A DNA stretch of 64,000 nt, taken from assembly GCF_019112545.1 (NCBI RefSeq), contig NW_025064889.1:62001-126000 (forward strand), given 5' to 3'. Each line of letters starts with the position of its first letter. Position 1 is the first letter of the stretch. Source of the DNA: Guyanagaster necrorhizus. Taxonomy: Eukaryota > Basidiomycota > Agaricomycetes > Agaricales > Physalacriaceae. This document shows, one piece after another, positions 44,656 through 56,438 of this stretch. A program made the translations under genes and the position numbers. A model generated the notes under the pieces. The model was not told the DNA's origin. It was given only the letters and a program-made list of their open reading frames with translations, and did no database searches.

Positions 44656-45988
44656 TTATCGGACGCACCGTAAGAAGATTTCAGATCCGTGGTACGTTTG
44701 TAAAAGAGATAACTCTGCAAAGGACGTGGAGTACCTGTTACTACCGGAAGGAAAGACAATTTCGGCCCGACCGTAAACGAGAACGTTATCTCTGGCATTA
44801 GTAAGAAAGATAAGCTTTCTGTCACTGAACCTCACAGCGTCGGGCTGGTCCCCATTTATGAAACTCGAAGCCAAGTCTGGTCCGGGCCGTGACGACGCTG
44901 CAAGTGTATATTCAATGGAATGTCTAATTTGAGAGAAGGGACTCCCTTGTTCCCAGTTGAGTGCATTAGCTTCAAGCACGAAATTGCGGCAAGGGTAGTG
45001 AAATGCACAGAGGACTAGAACAGCTCTTCAACTGAACCTACGCTTGTGTATATCGTTTCCTTTCACAAGTAAAAATATGAGTGATGATTAGGGCCATATA
45101 GAAAAATATTTGGGCTACTCACCACGCGAATTCCAAAAATCCCGTCTTGGCGATGAAGTTCCGTTTTGAAAAAATCTCCGAATATTCATCCTCTGGCCAT
45201 CGAATATGAGGGGCTTTGCGATACTCATCGACGATACGACGTTTGGGAGATGGTCCGACATTTGCACACCATCTCGGGGCACGCTCACGCCGAGGGGGGG
45301 TAATCTGGGGTTCCATTGGCCTGAAACCTTTCCTACCCATCTATCTCTTCTGACGTTCAGTCTGTCTAACCTCCAGTTATACACTTCGGCCATTTGCTCT
45401 GCAATACAAGTGGCGAAAACGTATCGAATAGGATCATTCCCGAACCATGGTGTTGGATCCGGGATATCCTCAATGAGCCATTCTCCTCCGTAGATCCAGT
45501 GACATGGATGAATAAATACACGCACCCCACGTCGCCAGAAGTACTGGATCTCGTTCCCAACGGTAATCCAATCCCCTTTTCTCCGAACTTGTTCGGCCGC
45601 TAGGACGAGGCGGATAAAGGAAGTCATTGGTGTATCATCCCGCTCCCTGATGAACCGAGAAGCTCTGCCAGGTGAAGGGGTCGATCGTCACTAAGGTCGG
45701 ACTGAATGTAAGAAGAAGTCGATTTTTGAAGTGCATCGGAGGAAAAAGAACGAAATAAGGTGCGCAGTCCTTGGGAGAGAAGAGCAATAAGAAACAAGAA
45801 TGCAAATAGTCGCATGTGTATGTACGGTAGGCTTTCCATTCATGATCAAGGACAGCTTGACGACCAGGCGACAGAAAGTGATACAAGAATGTGTGTTCGA
45901 GGAAAATTTCAAGGAATTCCAAATGGTAAAGGATAATGTTGAGCTGATGTCTGAATGAGTAGATCTCCAAAATGTACGTCATCACCAT
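44656..45988 (-). pseudogene. hydrophobic N-terminus protein, left copy, frameshifted
   Basis: Paralogue of the intact gene at 59016-59927. The N-terminal part (EIYSFRHQL to TIDPFTW) and the middle part (SFIRLVLAAEQVRRKGDW, QYFWRRGVR, CHWIYGGEWL) are in different frames near 45640-45680. A second shift lies at a C7 run (plus-strand G run 45294-45300), where the right copy needs eight. After it the frame reads VGPSPKRRIVDEYR and ends LEFAW at a GTGAGT donor. A further frame at 44656-44979 (FSDRKLIFLTNARDNVLV) may be a retained 3' exon that the right copy lacks. Probably a pseudogene; the homopolymer shift could be an error. Confidence 0.7.
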
Positions 45989-46932
45989 GACGGTCAGGAA
46001 AGATAGTAGATGGCTATTTCCCAGCCTGACTGGACGAAGGAAATATTACTTGCAGAACACCACTGGGAACGAGACTAGATATATTATAGTGAATGCCGAT
46101 GGGCGGCATCTTCAATTTGGCTCTATTTATCAACGGGTGCTCGGCACTGACAAGACGCTCGACTATTCCAAGTGTGGAAGCATCTCGCAGGCCTTCATGC
46201 AAACCTCTGTTGATGGGCCGTCACAGCCACCACGTGCATCCATCGTCACCGCGACGCGTAACGCGATACCGCCGGCCTCTCCTTATTCAATGCATATCGC
46301 CGTCTTCACCCAAGCTGCATACTCGACAGTAGAAGATACCGCCACCGACAGACTATCAATAAAAACAACTGTAGCATGCCTGGCAATTGTCTATGGTTTC
46401 GGAATCGGAATCAATGATGTCTTCCCGCTGTAGTACACGAGATGACACGCATATATGCATAAGGCGATGCCCAGGGAAGTAGAGCGATAGCACGGAAATA
46501 GCTATTCTATAGGTGTGGGTCTTCTTGCCAATGGCACACTTCTGCAATGTTTCTAAACGATATAACACCAGTTCATCCCCACGACGTTGTCTAGAGCTGG
46601 GAGCGCGTAGCAAGGATACACCACCTACCGCCCAAGGCCCCATTCCGTCAGCGTCAGTTCTATACTGAGATTTTGAATCCTGCCACTCTGGGTTGTTGTC
46701 TAATGTAGGTGCTCGGTGCCCGGCGTCATCAAGCTAGCTCTTCTTTCGGGTCGGCTCGAGGAAGCTATACCAGATATCGTGCAAATATAACAAGAGCGGT
46801 TCTCGGGACGCCGCGGCATTCTCCATCAGAAGACTAGAACATCTATTCACAGCTTCTCACAGCGTTAGATCCTTTTTATAGGACTAAGAACCTTTCCTCT
46901 CATTGCATCTTATTCCTCGGCCGTGTCCCACA
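45989..46932. other. intergenic
   Basis: A 153-codon plus-strand frame (45972-46433) overlaps the 5' end of the left-arm gene. It has no family features, so it is not called. Otherwise nothing recognised. Confidence 0.45.
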
Positions 46933-47175
46933 ATGCTCATCTACAAAAACTTTGTTCTGTTTTCATTGATTCGTCATATTTGGTCCGTACTCAGGCAACG
47001 AAGCGCCTCGAAGCTTGCCCCACTATGTAATCGAACATCCTTCTATCCATTTTGTAACCTCTTGGGGCGCCTCTTCAGTTTTCTTCCGCCACAATCAAAG
47101 CAGCGGATATCTCAATCCCTATGTTTCTTTGGATGGGGGTACACGAGTTCGACAGCCAGAAACCTGCAGGCAGAC

Positions 47176-49494
47176 ATGTACTTCAGCTATAATTGTTCGA
47201 GCACTCTACCCATACGTGTGGTTCCCGAACCCATTCCCAACGAGGTCTTGCACGAGTCAGGGTCAGGTCACGATGACTTGGCGGGCATGACGCCACAGTC
47301 TGGGTCATTGTCAGAGACTGGTAACTCGAGTACCATGTCCCAGCCTGCCAGCGTCGTGGATACCGCTTTGCCATCGCCTGATACCACAACAACGTTGGGC
47401 GATTCAGAAGAATCTTTGCCAGAAAAGATGCCCTCCGAGGCATGCTCTGTCATTGGAGAACTATTCTACACCATTGCTCCCACGGAGTTCGAACGATATC
47501 AACGACCAGATGTGGTGTAGGTCAGCATATTCTATGGAACAATCAAATGCTGAGCTCTTTTTCGTCCAGAGAAGACAAACATATCAACTATGACATCCCT
47601 CGATTGACGGTCTCGCTCGCTCGGTATGTCCGAAACACATCTGTTTTTCGCGCAAATAAACTGCAACCCTCTGTAGAAGTGAACTTCCTCAACCATGGAC
47701 TTCGCATACCCATCCTGAAGGGGCCCGTTATTTCCGCTGCGAACACGATGTATGTGGTTCACTCTGTGCCTCTTCTTGAATACTAATTTAAACTGACACA
47801 GCTGTTTACTATCTACACCGAGGCGCGCTTGCTTGATCCGCAGATATTACAAGCTGTTCGGCAATTTGTGGACCAAGTCGACGAATATCTGACACGCCGT
47901 GATGTCACGGAAGTATCATTTGACACCGAAAATGTGGACCTCGTCTTGGATGTCACTCTCAGCGATACGAAGAGGACGATTTGCGGATACTACTTTGCCC
48001 ACCACGAAAATCGAACAGTGTTCTGGTTGGACGAATTCGAATCTTCAGAGCGTCTTTGGCCGGACATCAATGGGGTCACTTCGCCAGAGCACATTCGTCA
48101 GTATTGATATTCATGTGATCATTCTCGTTTCGCGCACGCACTAATTGCTGGGTGCCAATAGTACATGAAATACAGTCACAATATTGGTATGGGCAGATTG
48201 AACCAACTACGAGCGTATTTTGTTAACGAGCTCCTCCTGCAGGCATCACTGCGCCCTCTTTCCGTCTCCTCGGTGTGCATCGCAAGCAGTAATCGACGAA
48301 CTGAGAGATATCATCCTCCATGCCATTGGCGGTGAGTTATACCCCCCCCCCCCTTGCTCTGCCTTCCCATTTATGCCCCAGGATCATCAGATAGTTTGGT
48401 GTCAACGACGTCCACCATTTCTTATAGTATAGAGGAGCTTCGGGGAATGCTGCAACTTCTTCCTGCGAGGAGTCGAGATAATCATGATGAATCTGGGGCA
48501 GGAGTTTCTCGAATTGTTTACATTCTCATGAAACACTTTGGTCCGTTCCCCCTATTCCGCTACATGCCACGGTGCATACTTAATTATCTTGTCGATTAGC
48601 CCACGACCGCTTCCTTCACTTTTACGGTGAACCTGCGGCACGACTCAATCGCGGTACCTCCATTTATGACAAGAACAAAGTTCACATGCACTCCTTTCTA
48701 TTTCACATACTCCAGCACCTACTCTTCGCTGCGCCCTGTGCCCACCTTCACGAGATTGAATCCATGCTGTCGGATGGATTGCTTAGTCGGGAAGCCTGGA
48801 GAGGTTTTATCGATAAGATTTGTCAAGACTGGTCCCATCTGACTGTATACGTAAGTCTTCCGATATCAAGGCCTGATAAACACTGATGTGCATGCCAGTC
48901 TACGGTGCTCATCAATGTAGACGTCGCGTTTTTATCAATCCAGTCGGTCGATACCGGTCCGAGTAGTTCGCCTCTCAAGATTTTTATATACCTTTCGGTA
49001 GTTTCGTCCCTTGGGAGCATATTCTTTGCTCTGTTGCTCCTCCGCCGCAACAACACAAGACTGAATATCTCGACAGATGAAGCTGTGAGTTATTTGCGTG
49101 AGCGTAATATCATTCGTTTCTTGATGAAATTTTCAACAGGCGACGATCATGAACTCGTACCAAGATTCTTCTTACAGGTATGAGAATATTGCAATCCTTT
49201 ACAGTCTTCCGTATGCTCTGCTCATGTGGGGGTGGGTGTTTTCTTTTCCTTTCGGTTCAAATCGTAATTCTGATGGCCGGGTTTAGGATCGTCTTTTTCG
49301 TCACTGCGTTTATGATCATGTGTTTATGGAACACTGCACCGGTGACTCTTGTTCTATCTAGTGTAGCATGGGTTATTTTGGGCAGCTTGATCATTTTCTA
49401 CGGGTGGGTGACTTGTACTGACGCTCGTCAATGGCTGCTGTCGATTCCGGAGTTGTTGCACAACTCAAGCATGTACCGCCTGCTTGTCAAGTGA
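47176..49494 (+). CDS. multi-span membrane protein with WW-like segment, 590 aa
   Basis: Eleven exons (47176-47516, 47570-47623, 47677-47749, 47802-48096, 48162-48186, 48243-48331, 48382-48540, 48600-48850, 48899-49084, 49140-49231, 49287-49494) sum to 1773 nt, an exact codon count. It matches a large agaricomycete family of unknown function. Features in order are a Ser-rich N-terminus, TIAPTEFERYQR, a WW-like segment WTSHTHPEGARYF, CGYYFAHHENRTVFWL (a second aromatic WW-like half), DRFLHFYGEPAARLNR, and three C-terminal membrane spans (residues about 425-450 and 485-570). An upstream in-frame ATG at 46933 would add 81 residues with a hydrophobic stretch. Intron 48332-48381 contains a C12 run. 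Intact; function not known. Confidence 0.85.
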
Positions 49495-49765
49495 CTGGCA
49501 GGTAGACAATAGTATTTATTCACGTCATCGACGAGTAAGGCTTCGTCGGCGCTAAGTAGTACTGCTCCCTTATCATGTTATTTATTATACTTATGACATG
49601 AGAAAGATCCGATGCACCAGGATTATTACGAAGCTAGACGCCTTACTGTTTTCGAAACAACAAGCGCCCAGCTTTGTAGATAAAGTATCGACAGTCTACT
49701 GCGACGATCTTGCTGAAAACTCTAGAACAATGACTACCATGACGTGAGTATTCACCGTCCTCATC

Positions 49766-50149
49766 CTACCTTGCAAGGACCAAGGATAGAACTAGTGACA
49801 CAAAGGACGTCCAGCGATCTGGGTCAGAACTGACGCCGAGTTCCCAGAATGGACCTGCCGGAGGTGCGTATCCAAATACCTGTTGAGTTGGCTTGGCGTC
49901 TGACAGCGCCAAGTGTAGGATCATCGTCTGCCGCGACTCCGAATTCCTCCAGCTTGGAACCTGAGATCGTAGTAGACTACGACTCCGAGTGAGTGTATCC
50001 TGGATGAGTGTTGATACTGCATTGAGCTCCTGTAGTTTCGAAGACAGAGGAGAGGATAAGCCGCCAACGGTGACTGTGAGGACTGCAAGCAATGCAGGGG
50101 GAACCGGGGGGGTGAAGAAGCCGAAATAAATCACAAGTGTAGCCAACAA
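49766..50149 (-). CDS. possible small membrane protein, 127 aa
   Basis: Single open frame with an N-terminal hydrophobic, Pro-containing stretch of about 30 residues that could span a membrane (LATLVIYFGFF). A polar middle follows, then a second short hydrophobic end. No family recognised and no intron support. Could be an exon of a longer gene or chance. Confidence 0.3.
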   Translation of the reverse strand: MLATLVIYFGFFTPPVPPALLAVLTVTVGGLSSPLSSKLQELNAVSTLIQDTLTRSRSLLRSQVPSWRNSESRQTMILHLALSDAKPTQQVFGYAPPAGPFWELGVSSDPDRWTSFVSLVLSLVLAR

Positions 50150-50668
50150 CCAGTGTTCGAACTGACGGGAAAAGTATTGTTGAATGAGACACGTGTTACC
50201 CGACTTTTCCCACCTATATTACCCATATTGTACACCGCCGCCTACGGACTCTCTCGTTTACCCGAGCTCCTATACTTCACACCAACCACAAGCTGCCCAG
50301 TTCTGAGTGTTACCCATTCACCAAGGCTCGACTGAACAAAAGAAATAAGCAGAGCCTTGTCTTTTCCATGTACTGGTTGATGGCATGATAATCAGATGGA
50401 AGTGGATCTGACTGATTAACTTCTCTTCTTCCATCTCTTGGCCGAGAATACTCTTAATCATGGGACATCCATTACGTGAACGGTCTTGACCGCAAGTGCC
50501 CAGCCGTGTGTAATAGAGGTACTATCTTGTCCCTACGCATGCTTTCGGCGACAGATATTAAATATATTCGAGGCTCATCTCAATGGAAAAAAAAACTGAC
50601 AGGCCAACGGAGAGAAGTCAAGGATCTGTTTGGATGACATGTAGTCTTTACAAAAAAGTATTTAACCT
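50150..50668. other. intergenic
   Basis: Nothing recognised. Confidence 0.45.
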
Positions 50669-52727
50669 TTGATAATGGCTGCACTGGAGCTTGATAATGC
50701 CCAGGAATATTTTCCACAACATGTCAGCCACAAGATAACTGTGAGATCGTTCAAAAGAAACAAGATAAGTGGAAACGCGTGGTCACTTTGTTTGTGGTCC
50801 TTCGGCGAGAGTGTTCATGCAAGAGCCCACGTCTTGGAACGAAAGCACTCCAGCGAGCTACAGGAAAAAACAACCTTCGAAGAAACGAAGAGATATGCTT
50901 GTTTCCATGGCAGATATGAGAATGACTCCATCAAGGGACGCGAGACGCACGGCCAGATAGCCTGCTATGCAGGTGCCACGATGATGCTCCAACATCGATT
51001 CCCTTTTCACCGTTCTCGCCTGTGGATGCTTCGCCGGGTTTATACGCTAGGACCGAGCGGGTGCTATTGTCAGCAAACGTTTTGACTATACAGAGGAACC
51101 ACATCTGCTTTTCAATTTTTTATAAGTGTTTCGCGCAGTTGTCACCTAGCCAACTAGGGAAGGACACTACTATTTCTCCTATTGCCGACGATGACGACGA
51201 TGCTGTGGCTGCTAGGGAAAAGTTTGATCTGTACGATACGGATATGTGGCATTATGATGCCCGGGCTAAGCCGCAGAAAGAGATAAGCATCACGGAGCAG
51301 AAGCTTTTCCCGGGTATGGAAGTGATCTTGAACAATGTAGCCCGCCGGTTCATAGTGTGCGCACCAAAGTTCGATGACGGGGCGTTTTCACCATTTGGAC
51401 GATCCACGCACCGGTCTCTCGCCCTTTATCTGGATAGTCCCCATCTCAACGGCCCTAAAGAAAGACTCGGAGGGCTGCTGTTTACGAAAGATTATTGGCG
51501 CGAGGACTCCACTCGTACTAAAAGAGAGTTGGATATCTATGGACTTCTCGCAATGCATCAAATTCCGCATGTAGCGGAAATGGAGACTGGCGGCGACGTT
51601 GTTGACATGCGCACGATCACTCAGGAATGCGTAGGGACAACATCGGCTGACCCTCTCCCTGGTAACGAGACATCCCGTCTTCAGAAGTTGCAGGCGCACC
51701 GCGTTTTTTTGAAGGATACTGGACGGGATCTCACCACGTTCTGCAACGCGAAGGATTTGGTAACCTGTGTCGCTGACGCTATGGAAGGTAGGTCATCATG
51801 TTTCCCCTTCTCAATTTTCACGATCTGATGAGAGTTTCTGCTAGCTCACCAGGCAGCGTTTGACAGAGCGTGTATCCTCTATCGTGATATAAGTGTCGGC
51901 AACATCATGATCAGTCCCAGACACAGAGGTTTCCTGGTGGACTGGGACCATTGTGTCATCCTTGAATCCAGGGCCGCGAGCAGGCGCGTAGGCAGAACGG
52001 GTAGGTTTCCTCGTCAATAAATATGGCATAGACCCTATACTCAAGTACCTAATCAGGGAACCTGGCAATTCATGTCTGCGAACCTCCTCGCCTCTTATGA
52101 CACCTACACACGATCGTGGACGACAGGGAATCTGCGCTCTGGGTTCTCTTATATGTTGCGTTGATGTACACCAACAATGTCCTGGAACTCGGTCAGCTGT
52201 ACGAAGCTATGACACAACTCTTTGATTCGTCTATCCTTTGTTCCGCAGGTGATACCGGAGGCAAACAGAAACGCTCGACACTGAAGTCAGCGGACCCGGT
52301 GGCTTCCTTTGCCATCGATGGTCTGAATGGCTTATTTGAAGTCTTTGCTATTCGATACCTGCTGGAACCTACTCCCCAGGAAGACGCAACGTATCAGTCC
52401 TTCAGGGTATCTCATCCGGTCGTTGTAGATCAGCTTCCAGCGGGACAATATCGGATGAAAGAGGAAAAACTCAACAGTCCTACCTGGCTTTACTACACCT
52501 TGCGCGCTCATGCTAAGAACATGAAGGTGCCCAAAGAAGAAGGAATTTGTGATTGGTGCCGGAATGCTTGCTACAGCCAGGACGTTCTATTAGGAAGCTC
52601 CAGAAAGCGCGGGTCAACGATGGACCGTCTTAACACAAAGAGGTGGAAGGGAATGTGTGCTGATATGTGCAGTCTCCAGTATAAAACGGTTGAGGATGAA
52701 GTCGTTGAGAAAAAAGATTCAGAATGA
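50669..52727 (+). pseudogene. FunK1-type fungal protein kinase, broken
   Basis: Kinase motifs of the FunK1 group appear in order: CFAGFIR.DRAGAIVS, YRDISVGNIMI (catalytic loop, HRD-like), GFLVDWDHC (metal-binding DFG equivalent), GTWQFMSA and HTIVDDRESALWVLLY. Introns at about 51787-51842 and 52000-52045 have normal ends. Lesions: TAG at 51048-51050 where the family has Trp in FIRWDR, a one-base excess in a T6 run at 51116-51121, and a frame change near 52100-52120 between GTWQF and DDRES. FunK1 kinases are expanded in mushrooms and some are linked to multicellular development. This copy is probably dead unless the changes are errors. It is the upstream neighbour of the CHAT/caspase pair, on the other strand. 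Confidence 0.85.
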
Positions 52728-53240
52728 AGGTAGGTAGGTGGTACGGCAGTCAAATGAGAGATATCTTAGAGTTGATAAGTAGATAGCATTAGTATTGAAT
52801 GCAAGATGTCTTAGGCCGATCACTCTCACCTGTTTTGATGACTGTAATACTTCCTCTTCCACAAAGCACTGTCATCTGTTCGTATCCGCATGAAGCGAAG
52901 GAATTGTCTGACGGAGAACAGTGAAAGCCGCAGCGATAAACGTTTCTACAAGTTGCGCTTGAGCTTGAGTGGTTATTTTCATTCGACATGATTTCTGCTG
53001 GTGCTCATTGAAAAAAACTAGGGCAGAACTGACATCGAAATTATATATGAACGAAATATGGAGTGTAAGGAGAGATCACAGCAAGGGACTGAGAACCGAT
53101 CAGATGATTGAGAAGACATAGAAGTATCAGAATGCCGTCCAAGGTTCGAAGTTTTCAAGGAAAAGGAAGGGACCAACCAAGGAGAAAGACCGCTAACTAG
53201 CGTAGCATCAAACGTGCTTCAGAACAGCTCCGTGGTTGTA
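52728..53240. other. intergenic, convergent 3' ends
   Basis: Between the convergent kinase pseudogene and TPR-CHAT gene. Nothing recognised. Confidence 0.45.
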
Positions 53241-56200
53241 TCATATCCCACTATGGATGAAAAGCGCCCATTGTTCCACCGACAATCCTTGGTCGCGGAG
53301 TGCTCTCACTGCTGAATGCAATGCGAAAGCAGCTCGCCTAACATCCATAGCGCCTTTCTCCGTCAGGTGCCTATACACATGCTCGGTGACGATTGGACCC
53401 TGTGCATCTCCCATCGGCCACAACGTCGCCACGACACTGCGATAACCCAAGAACTGCATTGCAGCGGAAAGATGGAGAGACTCGTCTGGAGTTCTGTCAG
53501 CCGCAATTGCTGTGCTACACGCAGACAGAAATGCAAACTGAGGATCCTGGGGTGTGGCGCGCACCATGTCTGACAAAGTAAGTACTCCGTCCCACAGCTT
53601 GAACCCGCTCAGAAATGGATTTCCTTCGTTAAGATGACCGTGACATGCAAAGTGAACCCTGGAGAAGGGAGGTCATTAATGAGGTCGCATGTTCGATCGC
53701 ATAAGAAACCCACCAAGAGTATGATGGCAGTATATCCCGTACCGCAAGAACCCCCGCCTCATCGTTCGACCATCTCGTCGTCGATCCGTCAGGCAGGATG
53801 CTTTGCACTAGCTGAGTTTCTACTTTGACTTTCTCGAGCTCGTGTGACTGATCAAGGATAAGTGTCCTAGGAATGGTAATCGTAGTATTACGTCGTCGAG
53901 CATTGATCAAAGAGGATAGCGTCGGAATGTAGGAAGATATATAGTGGTTGGGAAGGTTACAACCTTGAGGGCTGTCCTCGTCGTATAATCCTGCAGCATG
54001 CACTGGTAAACCAACCCATGCTCCAGTTAGGCACCACCAGATCCTTTCTCCACCCAAAGAATCCAAAGTGGGAAGGAGATGAACGATAACGTTATGCCAT
54101 AACATCTCTAGTACTGACTGCATCCCACTCTTCTCTTCCTGCACCCTACCCATACGTCGTGGGACACTTTGGGAAACAGTGACATGCAGCCTTGTTACAT
54201 CGCCGTGTTTGAAGTTGGGAATCGATACATGCGTGTGAAAGCCCTTTGGACCCAATATTATAGCATCACAGTCGTACGGTGAGTGCTCAGAGGATGTGAG
54301 AAGAATGACGGGGCCTTCTTCTCCAACCGCCAACAACTCAGAGAAGGGAAGCGTACGATGAAAATCTTCAAATCCCTCGTATTGCCGTATTTCAGCAATA
54401 ACCGCGTCCCACTGCGTTGCAAGATCCACCTGTTCAAGCGCACTCTCTGAATTATCCCACTCGGAACGATCCATCTTGTTCGCAATAGCGATAGCACGCC
54501 TGACAAGCTCGTCCGGCAAGGATTCCCGGACTACGTCATTAAACGGTTGGCGAAACTGAAGAAGTTGCAGCCAAAGGATAGACCGTCCTTGTTCAAGCCA
54601 TTCCACGGCCTGTCCTATGTCTCCTTCCCGCAACACCCATGCTGCACCATCACATGCGAATACCGTAGCGATGGAACTCAGCCGCCGATATCGAGACTCA
54701 AGGTCCCATCCAATGAATGCAAGTTGATGTAAAAGGTCTATGGCCGTCTGAAAAGTTTGCTTGGCATCTTCCTCAGGCATGTCGGGCTCCCCAAGGGCAT
54801 AGATGCATAAATGTTCTAACGCCCAAACGCGTTGCACGATGGGAGCATTAACAGACCTTGCCGTTTTCATGTACTCAAGAGGAACAGCGTCCTCTTGGTA
54901 CGAAATCCATCGGTCAAAGTGCTGATTAATTTCTCCCAGATGTACCTTGAGTATATGCAGGTGCGGGTGGTCGGGAGATAGGGATTGCACGTTTTCGATA
55001 GCTACAGCCTGTGCTTCGACGAGACCATATCGCCGAGTAGCACGAAACAAGTGAAGGAGGGTGCTGGAAAGATTAAGCATATCGTAATGACGATCTTCAT
55101 ATGGCAGCGGATATAGGGACAGCGCTTGAACATGGAAATCGATAGCGTCATGAAGCAATGTCTTGTCCACCTTCCCTCGACTTTGCAGATGTCGGAAACG
55201 GTACAGTTGTATGAAGCCTTTGTCATGTAAAACCTGCATACGATCTTTGATATCCATAGCATCAAGAGGTAGTTCAAGCAAGGATTCGTGAATCCCAAAA
55301 GCCCGATCCAACAAACCCAACGACGGCACGGCCTTGAATTTGCTGGAAAGGCAGATTGCCAGGTTCATGGATGCTTCAATTTGCACGTCGTCCGTGGATG
55401 CACGCAACGTCTCCAATACCATAATCGCAAAGTCGATGTCATCGACACCACGTTTGAGTTCAAAACGCTTCCTGAACGCGTCGGCCACAGCCAAAAGGTC
55501 GATTTCAGAAGGAAAGGAAGCTGGTCCGTGCGTATACAACGTATAGAGACGCCGGAAAATACCAATTGATTTTTCGAGGCCAGAAAATGTCTTGTCGACA
55601 TCACCACCAAAATCTGCAATGTCATAGAGCGTGCGTGCCAACTCATATTCAGTTATCGCGTGCTCTCGGAAGTCTGACTGTAACGCTGCTGCCAACAGCG
55701 TTTGCTCAATGCTAAGCGTGCGTAGCTGTTCCTCGTGGATGCGAGGGCTAGTTTGAGCGTACTGTTCATTCAGTGCGTATCGGAGATTGGAACTGCACAC
55801 CCTGCGAATGTTTGCAGGGAAGTCAAGCGTGGTAATGGCTTCCCATAACAACGCTATAGCTTCGTTGCCAGCATCCACGTCATCGGCAAAGGCACGAAGG
55901 GCTCTGAGGGCATTGGCGAGGTTATTCAAGGTTTGAATTCTGTTTTCATGACCTTTGGGCCTGCACTGGAGGCATTCTCGATGATGACCAATGGCCTCCT
56001 TCAGAACGTTGAGATCCGGTGATATGTCGTGTTGCGTCTTCAATGCACATCCGAGCTTATTCAGAGTAAGAGGTCGGTCGGGATGGGATGTGGATTCGAG
56101 CGATAGTGCCTGCCTCAAAATGGCTATTGCTTGAAAAAGCAGGTTGGGTTCCTTATGTTGGGAAAATTGAGCCAGTAAAGAGATAGCCTCGTCGCGCAGC

Positions 56201-56241
56201 AAGGTGTTTGACATTCCTGGATACAAATGCCAAGTAAGCAT
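53241..56241 (-). CDS. TPR-CHAT protein, 981 aa
   Basis: Two exons (56241-53714 and 53658-53241) sum to 2946 nt, exactly 982 codons. Residues 1 to about 560 are helical repeats of the tetratricopeptide type, with units such as ILRQALSLES, LNKLGCALKTQ, TLNNLANALRAL and MNLAICLSSKF. The C-terminal 350 residues are a CHAT domain, a caspase/separase-like cysteine protease fold. The catalytic pair is present: HFACHG (His849) and AFLSACSTA (Cys890). GYRSVVATLWPMGD follows. CHAT proteins in bacteria (TPR-CHAT of type III-E CRISPR, bacterial gasdermin loci) cleave specific partners. Fungal TPR-CHAT proteins are common but mostly unstudied. The next gene upstream on the same strand, 197 bp away, is caspase-like. 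Intact. Start codon is the first ATG of the frame. Confidence 0.92.
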
Positions 56242-56438
56242 GGTGGGACTAAATGAAGGCTATGCCATACCAGACCTTGCTTGATTCCGCGAGCTGAGAA
56301 TTTACAACGGTAGTCGAATCAAAGAAGAGCGTTACTGATGGTGCTGAATTGGACCCTGGGGCTTAATAACTTGGGCGCTTAAGGAATGAGCTATTCCAAT
56401 CCGGGCAATCTCCCAGGCCTGGCACAGCCTACTACAGC

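Larger units (their letters stand above)
43291..45988. repeat. inverted segmental duplication, left arm
   Basis: Gene content in order: epoxide hydrolase 3' exons (+), nucleotidyltransferase-like gene (-), hydrophobic N-terminus gene (-). The right arm 59016-61891 carries the same three in reverse order and orientation, with high protein identity. The outer end cuts the hydrolase within its fourth exon. The inner end coincides with the start codon of the hydrophobic gene. Confidence 0.85.

Noticed and set aside
45972..46433. 153-codon plus-strand ORF
   Set aside because: Overlaps the 5' end of the left-arm gene, lacks domains and has no counterpart near the right arm.
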